Under the pieces are notes generated by a model. That model ran no database searches and was not told the origin of the DNA. It saw only the letters and a program-made list of their open reading frames with translations. 64,000 nucleotides of DNA, taken from NCBI GenBank assembly GCA_903864275.1, contig CAIPFE010000010.1, forward strand, positions 1-64,000, written 5' to 3'. The stretch comes from an uncultured Mucilaginibacter sp. GTDB lineage: Bacteria > Bacteroidota > Bacteroidia > Sphingobacteriales > Sphingobacteriaceae. Positions 59,780-64,000 of this stretch are shown here, piece after piece. The position numbers and the translations under genes are program-made. Position 1 is the stretch's first letter. Each line of letters begins with the position of its first letter.

Positions 59780-60478
59780 TTAGAGGCCACTCACACAAAT
59801 CACAAACTCTCCCTTCACCGGGTGTGTTTCAAAATAAGTTTTTACCTCGGTAACCGTGCCCCTAACCGTTTCTTCAAACATCTTCGTCAGCTCGCGCGAT
59901 ACAGAAATTTGCCGTCCGGCGCCAAAATAAATCACCATTTCATCCAGTGTTTTTAACAAACGGTGTGGCGACTCATAAAGTATAATGGTGCGCTCCTCTA
60001 TCGCTAAAGTTTTATAACGTGTTTGGCGGCCCTTTTTTAATGGCAAAAACCCTTCGAAACAAAAACGGTCTGTCGGGAAACCTGAGTTTACCAGCGCCGG
60101 CACAAAAGCCGTCGCGCCAGGAAGGCACTCTACCTGCAGATCATTTTTTAAAGCTTCTCTAACCAAATAAAAGCCCGGATCGGAAATGGCGGGCGTACCT
60201 GCATCGGAGATCAGTGCAATATTTTTCCCCTCCTTTAAAAATTTTATGATCTCACCGGCCGACTGATGCTCGTTATGCTGGTGGTGAGAAAATACTTTCT
60301 GATGAATATCAAAATGTTTCAGCAAAGGCGCCGATGTTCGGGTATCTTCCGCGAGGATAAGGTCAGCTTCCTTCAAAATACGGACAGCCCTGAAAGTCAT
60401 ATCTTCAAGGTTGCCTATCGGGGTGGGGACTAAATAGAGTTTACCTTGTGGGTTCATGGTTGATGGTTCATAGTTCAT
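59780..60478 (-). CDS. rsmI: 16S rRNA (cytidine-1402-2'-O)-methyltransferase
   Basis: A 232-residue SAM-dependent enzyme of the tetrapyrrole-methylase fold that methylates the ribose of C1402 in 16S rRNA. LYLVPTPIGNLEDMTFRA (about 14-31), LILAEDTRTSAPLLKHF, ALISDAGTPAISDPGF, VECLPGATAFVPALVNSGFPTDRFCFEGFLP and YESPHRLLKTLDEM are all hallmarks. The first ten residues, MNYEPSTMNP, are encoded by a four-unit heptamer array (60451-60478) and are absent from normal RsmI; a start within the array at MNPQ is also possible. C-terminal extent is slightly short of E. coli RsmI (286). Confidence 0.93.
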   Translation of the reverse strand: MNYEPSTMNPQGKLYLVPTPIGNLEDMTFRAVRILKEADLILAEDTRTSAPLLKHFDIHQKVFSHHQHNEHQSAGEIIKFLKEGKNIALISDAGTPAISDPGFYLVREALKNDLQVECLPGATAFVPALVNSGFPTDRFCFEGFLPLKKGRQTRYKTLAIEERTIILYESPHRLLKTLDEMVIYFGAGRQISVSRELTKMFEETVRGTVTEVKTYFETHPVKGEFVICVSGL

Positions 60479-60577
60479 GGTAACTTAGGTTGTAGTTGTC
60501 CATAGTCGATGGTCCATAGACCATGGCAAAATAGTTGTCCAATTTTATACTATCGACCATGGACTATGGTCTATGGA
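60451..60577. repeat. three four-heptamer arrays at the rsmI start
   Basis: Array A 60451-60478 (RGTTSAT words) overlaps the first ten codons of rsmI. Array B 60498-60525 (GTCCATA/GTCGATG/GACCATG) and array C 60550-60577 (CTATCGA/CCATGGA/CTATGGT) are inverted copies with a 24-nt loop containing CAAAATAG, which reads CTATTTTG on the minus strand. Each array is exactly 28 nt. Confidence 0.93.
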
Positions 60578-60598
60578 CAAACTACTGCCCACTGCAAA

Positions 60599-62239
60599 CT
60601 ACTCCTTCCGCTCGCCCTTCATTTTCGAGGCAATTTCTAACGCTTTATAGGCATTTACGATACCGCCGGTTTTTGATAGCGTGGTAAAGTCAACCTTTTG
60701 ATCTTTAGTGCCCGGCTTAATAACTATAATGCCGGTTGCCGGGGCAGCTGATTCTAAAATAGCTTGTTTTACTTGTTTTGCACTCAGTTTCGGATAATAT
60801 TCCAAACAAAGCGCGGCAATGCCTGAAACTATCGGTGCCGAAAAGCTGGTGCCATCTTCTGTATTAAATTCAGCGTCCATATCAATCGAGGTAACTTTAA
60901 CCCCCGGTGCAAAAACATCCACACTATTTTTGCCATAATTGGTAAAATCCGCCGCCAGTTTTTCGCCGGGTTTAGGACCGGAAGCACCCACGTTGATTAC
61001 ATTATCGGTTTTTTTCCCGTCCAGGTAATTGGTATTAGGAAATTCAGGTTTCGCGTCAACATCCTGGCTTTCATTGCCTGATGCCATTACCAACAGCACA
61101 TCATGCGCGGCGGCGTACTCAAACGCTTCGTCGACCCAGGCCTTATGCGGTGATATTTTTTTCCCGAAGCTCATATTAATGACCTCGGCACCGTGGTCAA
61201 CTGCATAATGTATCGCGTTCGCAACATCTTTATCATATTCATCGCCATTGGGTACCGCTTTTATCGACATGATCCTCACGTTATCAGCCACCCCATCAAT
61301 TCCATAGCCGTTATTACGTACAGCGCCAATCAGGCCGGCAACACCGGTACCATGCGAGGCATCAGCATTTTTAAGTATGTTATTCCCATAAGGCTTGCCA
61401 TCGTTAACATCCGGATCATCGCCAACTATACGTGCCCGCGCATCCAGATCGGGGGTGATCGTATTGTTCTCTTTGGCATAATATTCTGTGAGGTCCTTCA
61501 ATACTTTGGCGTTATTGGTGTTATCCCCTATTTGCGAAAAAACCGATTCCCATACCGTTTTGCTTTGTGCTAACGTATCGTTGGTGGTTTTTAATCGGTC
61601 AAGGTCTGCCTTTGTAAAGGTTTGGTCGCTTTGGAGTTTTAGCTCCCTTTTTATATAATAATTGGTTGCCGAAAGTACATTTACTTCCATCGTCAGGTCC
61701 TTAACCTCAGCCTGGGCCTTGCTAAGAGAGGTATCATAAATGGTTTTTACACCCTGCCACTGTGCAAATTCTTTTTCCTGGCCGGCAGGCGCGGCGGTCA
61801 AACCGGCATATTTATCTTTCAGCTTAAAATATTGCCGCACTTCTTCGGTTGTCTCGGTAAAATCTACCTTACCTCCATTGCCGCCTAAAAAATCCCAGCC
61901 GTGCACGTCATCAACATAACCATCATGGTCGTCATCGATCCCATTGCCGGGGATTTCCTTGGCGTTAACCCATAAAATACTTACCAGGTCCTTTTGTAAA
62001 GTATCAATACCACTGTCGATGGTAGTAACGATCACCGTTTTGTTTTTTTTACCCTTTAAAAATTGGTAGGCCTGGTTCAGGCTGACGCCATAAAAACCAT
62101 CCGTTTTCAAATCCATCTGGTGCCAGTTCCTTGGCGGATCAGGTTCTGTTTTTGGAATTCCCTGCCCGAAGGCGCTCAGGCTGATAAACAGGGCCCCACA
62201 TAAAAGGGCGCATAAGGGGTATTTCTTTAATTTATGCAT
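60599..62239 (-). CDS. S8 family subtilisin-like peptidase
   Basis: A 546-residue secreted serine protease with a signal peptide (LCGALFISLSAFGQG). The catalytic Asp is in VIVTTIDSGIDTLQKDL (about 70-86), the His in ASHGTGVAGLIG (about 289-300), Asn in VMASGNESQD (about 385-394) and Ser in DGTSFSAPIVSG (about 456-467). Between Asp and His there is a long insertion of about 150 residues with a helical, coiled-coil-like segment, typical of a Bacteroidota S8 branch. A Thr/Lys/Gly end follows. Upstream is an inverted word array. Confidence 0.94.
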   Translation of the reverse strand: MHKLKKYPLCALLCGALFISLSAFGQGIPKTEPDPPRNWHQMDLKTDGFYGVSLNQAYQFLKGKKNKTVIVTTIDSGIDTLQKDLVSILWVNAKEIPGNGIDDDHDGYVDDVHGWDFLGGNGGKVDFTETTEEVRQYFKLKDKYAGLTAAPAGQEKEFAQWQGVKTIYDTSLSKAQAEVKDLTMEVNVLSATNYYIKRELKLQSDQTFTKADLDRLKTTNDTLAQSKTVWESVFSQIGDNTNNAKVLKDLTEYYAKENNTITPDLDARARIVGDDPDVNDGKPYGNNILKNADASHGTGVAGLIGAVRNNGYGIDGVADNVRIMSIKAVPNGDEYDKDVANAIHYAVDHGAEVINMSFGKKISPHKAWVDEAFEYAAAHDVLLVMASGNESQDVDAKPEFPNTNYLDGKKTDNVINVGASGPKPGEKLAADFTNYGKNSVDVFAPGVKVTSIDMDAEFNTEDGTSFSAPIVSGIAALCLEYYPKLSAKQVKQAILESAAPATGIIVIKPGTKDQKVDFTTLSKTGGIVNAYKALEIASKMKGERKE

Positions 62240-62244
62240 TTAGT

Positions 62245-62415
62245 TGTAATTGTTGTAGAGGTTGTAATTGTTGTAAGAGTTGTAAAAGTTGCAGTTTTTT
62301 GTAAAAGTTGCAGAGGTTATGATGGTGTAAAAGTTGAAAAGTCGACTTGTAACCTTTCCAACCCTTACAACTTTTCTTAACACATTCTAACTTCTACAAC
62401 CCTTACAACTTTTTC
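62245..62415. repeat. inverted word-repeat array (GTTGTAAAA / TTTTACAAC)
   Basis: The left part (62245-62325) is a run of 9-nt words of form GTTGTAATT/GTTGTAGAG/GTTGTAAAA; the right part (62345-62415) is of complementary words (CCCTTACAACTTTT). The arms close around GAAAAGTCGACTT. It fills the gap between the aldehyde dehydrogenase and subtilase genes. Confidence 0.88.
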
Positions 62416-62419
62416 CAAC

Positions 62420-63964
62420 CTATTCCAGCTCAAACTTAATTCCTTGTGCCAAGGGTAACGTTTTTGAATAATTTATAGTATTTGTTTGCCGTTTCATGTA
62501 AACTTTCCATGCATCCGAGCCCGATTCACGGCCGCCGCCGGTGTCTTTTTCACCGCCGAAGGCCCCACCGATCTCCGCGCCGGATGTACCGATGTTCACA
62601 TTAGCAATTCCGCAATCAGAACCCGCGTAGGATAGAAATTGTTCTGCCTCCCGCAAATTTCCTGTCATTATTGCGGATGACAAGCCTTGCGGAACGCCAT
62701 TTTGCAGCGCGATTGCCTCGTCAAGCGTTTTATACTTGATAAGGTACAGGATGGGTGCGAACGTTTCATGCTGAACAATGGCATAATTATTTTCCACTTC
62801 GGCCACACATGGTTTTACATAACAGCCCGAAGCATATTTTTCACCCTCCAGTTTACCGCCTTCAACAGCAAACTTGCCGCCTTCGGTTTTACATTTTTCG
62901 ATAGAATCGAGGTAAAGTTTTACTGCATCATTATCAATCAGCGGGCCCATGTGGTTGTTCTCATCCAGCGGGTCACCGATACGGATCTGGCCGTAGGCAT
63001 TTACAAGTTTCTGTTTAAAGCTGTCATAAACACTTTCGTGGATGATAAGCCTGCGGGTACTGGTGCAGCGCTGACCTGCTGTACCCACAGCGCCAAAAAC
63101 CGCCCCGACAAGCGCCATATCCAAATCGGCGTTTTCGCTGATGATGATGGCATTATTGCCGCCAAGTTCAAGCAAACTTTTACCCAGCCTTGCCCCAACT
63201 GCCGCGCCGACGGCCTTACCCATCCGGGTGGAACCGGTGGCGGATATTAGCGGTATGCGTGTATCATTGGCCATCAGTTCACCAATATCCCTGTCGCCGA
63301 TCAGGAGGCAGGATACCCCCTCGCCAATACCGTGCTTTTTAAAAACTTCCTGCGCAATGTGCTGGCAGCCAATAGCGGTTAACGGTGTTTTTTCGGATGG
63401 TTTCCAAATACAAACATCGCCGCAAACCCAGGCCAGCATAGCATTCCAGCTCCAAACCGCCACCGGAAAGTTAAATGCCGAAATAATGCCGACAATGCCC
63501 AACGGGTGGTATTGCTCGTACATGCGGTGCTGCGGGCGTTCGCTGTGCATGGTCAAACCATACAATTGGCGGCTTAATCCAACCGCAAAATCAGCAATAT
63601 CTATCATCTCCTGCACCTCGCCATAACCTTCCTGCAGGCTCTTGCCCATTTCGTAGGATACCAGTTTGCCCAGGTCTTCCTTTTTGTCGCGCAAAGCGTT
63701 ACCTATTTCACGCACAATTTCACCGCGTTTTGGCGCGGGAACGGTGCGCCAGGTTACAAATGCTTTGGCAGCCTGTTCAACAGTCTGGTTATAATTGTCG
63801 GCCGTAGCAATTTTTACCGATGCTATTTTCTTCCCGTCAACAGGCGAAACGATAGCTTTTACAGCAGCATTTGGGCTGCTTGCCCATGTATTTCCCGTAC
63901 TAAATGCCTCGTTTATGTCGTTTATATGTAAACGATTTAGAATATCTGCTATATTAAAGTCCAT
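62420..63964 (-). CDS. aldehyde dehydrogenase family protein, ALDH7-like
   Basis: A 514-residue NAD-dependent dehydrogenase. LLELGGNNAIIISENADLDMAL holds the catalytic Glu (about 256-277), the active Cys is in TAGQRCTSTRRLI (about 290-302), and YEQYHPLGIVGIISAFNFPVAVWSWNAMLA and GSTRMGKAVGAAVGARLGKS are standard cofactor regions. The sequence class, with MHSERPQHRMYEQYHPLG, resembles alpha-aminoadipic or piperideine-6-carboxylate dehydrogenase (ALDH7A1), a lysine-breakdown enzyme. I start at ATG 63964: a longer frame to 63982 begins with a TTG inside a perfect -7 box. Confidence 0.93.
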   Translation of the reverse strand: MDFNIADILNRLHINDINEAFSTGNTWASSPNAAVKAIVSPVDGKKIASVKIATADNYNQTVEQAAKAFVTWRTVPAPKRGEIVREIGNALRDKKEDLGKLVSYEMGKSLQEGYGEVQEMIDIADFAVGLSRQLYGLTMHSERPQHRMYEQYHPLGIVGIISAFNFPVAVWSWNAMLAWVCGDVCIWKPSEKTPLTAIGCQHIAQEVFKKHGIGEGVSCLLIGDRDIGELMANDTRIPLISATGSTRMGKAVGAAVGARLGKSLLELGGNNAIIISENADLDMALVGAVFGAVGTAGQRCTSTRRLIIHESVYDSFKQKLVNAYGQIRIGDPLDENNHMGPLIDNDAVKLYLDSIEKCKTEGGKFAVEGGKLEGEKYASGCYVKPCVAEVENNYAIVQHETFAPILYLIKYKTLDEAIALQNGVPQGLSSAIMTGNLREAEQFLSYAGSDCGIANVNIGTSGAEIGGAFGGEKDTGGGRESGSDAWKVYMKRQTNTINYSKTLPLAQGIKFELE

Positions 63965-63979
63965 ATTTATTACTTTTGC

Positions 63980-63987
63980 CAAAGGTA
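63980..63987 (-). promoter_or_regulatory. -7 promoter box of the aldehyde dehydrogenase gene
   Basis: Reads TACCTTTG on the minus strand, 15 nt from the ATG at 63964. The TTG at 63980-63982 lies inside the box and is not the start codon. The -33 element would be beyond the window edge. Confidence 0.7.
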
Positions 63988-64000
63988 AAAATCTTTAAGG

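Noticed and set aside
62687..63250. 187-residue plus-strand ORF inside the aldehyde dehydrogenase gene
   Set aside because: It is antisense to conserved dehydrogenase sequence and has no recognisable domain.

Overview
The window looks like chromosomal DNA of a Bacteroidota bacterium, most likely family Sphingobacteriaceae (a Mucilaginibacter- or Pedobacter-like organism). The reasons are: at least eighteen perfect TAnnTTTG promoter boxes with almost no Shine-Dalgarno sequences; a carboxypeptidase-regulatory/plug TonB receptor; the large three-domain type of IspG; a YtxJ bacilliredoxin; paired FKBP lipoproteins; MacB/FtsX-type permeases of about 800 residues; and short Cys/His-rich secreted proteins of the HYC_CC_PP kind. 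Genus is inferred, not proven. I saw no rRNA, tRNA, prophage, insertion sequence or CRISPR array.

Layout: 0.2-3.2 kb, a small Cys/His-rich secreted protein and a TonB-dependent receptor. 3.4-13.2 kb, a lactonase-fold protein, an RluB/RsuA-type pseudouridine synthase with a repetitive tail, a lytic transglycosylase, uvrA, two adjacent toxin-antitoxin pairs (PIN type and YefM-YoeB) and the bifunctional NAD(P)H-hydrate repair enzyme. 13.5-16.4 kb, anti-sigma factor, ECF sigma factor, lipA and a small secreted protein. 16.5-24.2 kb, a heavy-metal (Cu/Ag-type) RND efflux operon with two adaptors, a TolC protein, a CusA pump split into two ORFs, a metal-binding small protein and a HYC_CC_PP protein. 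24.4-33.3 kb, housekeeping genes (OsmC, YtxJ, ribH, TPR protein, recF and its DUF721 partner, ndk, an NrnA-like phosphoesterase, two FKBP isomerases, TatD). 33.4-48.0 kb, asparaginase, an esterase-like protein, two divergent ABC permeases, an MlaEF pair, an RlmI-like methyltransferase, a D-aminoacylase, an unknown lipoprotein and an oxidoreductase. 48-64 kb, a GH2 glycosidase, a DUF2442/DUF4160 pair, ispG, a monooxygenase, an M61 peptidase, a response regulator, an N-acetylglucosamine kinase-like gene, lnt, a DinB-like gene, rsmI, a subtilase and an aldehyde dehydrogenase.

The most unusual content lies between and sometimes inside these genes. More than fifteen loci carry short tandem word arrays, mostly of 7-nt units (7, 8 or 9 depending on locus). 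Many follow the pattern RGTNNRT or its complement. About ten arrays are four units long (28 nt), and several occur as inverted pairs around a short loop that holds or adjoins a promoter. Arrays also enter reading frames: two interrupt ispG in frame, and arrays supply the start codon and first residues of rsmI, a Gfo/Idh/MocA oxidoreductase and an RlmI-like methyltransferase, so the first two, although unrelated, begin with near-identical peptides. Separate hairpin families (18-nt palindromes inside the pseudouridine synthase gene, a nested pair at 59.6 kb, a REP-like pair at 3.3 kb) add to this. Heptanucleotide tandem repeats (STRR) are known from filamentous cyanobacteria; I do not know of a description of this four-unit, inverted, gene-invading form in Bacteroidota.

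Other points of note are the split cusA, a one-base frameshift that removes the normal start of the DUF4160 gene, a YefM-YoeB operator with two TGTACA cores like that of E. coli, and several promoters so close to start codons that the mRNAs should be leaderless or nearly so.
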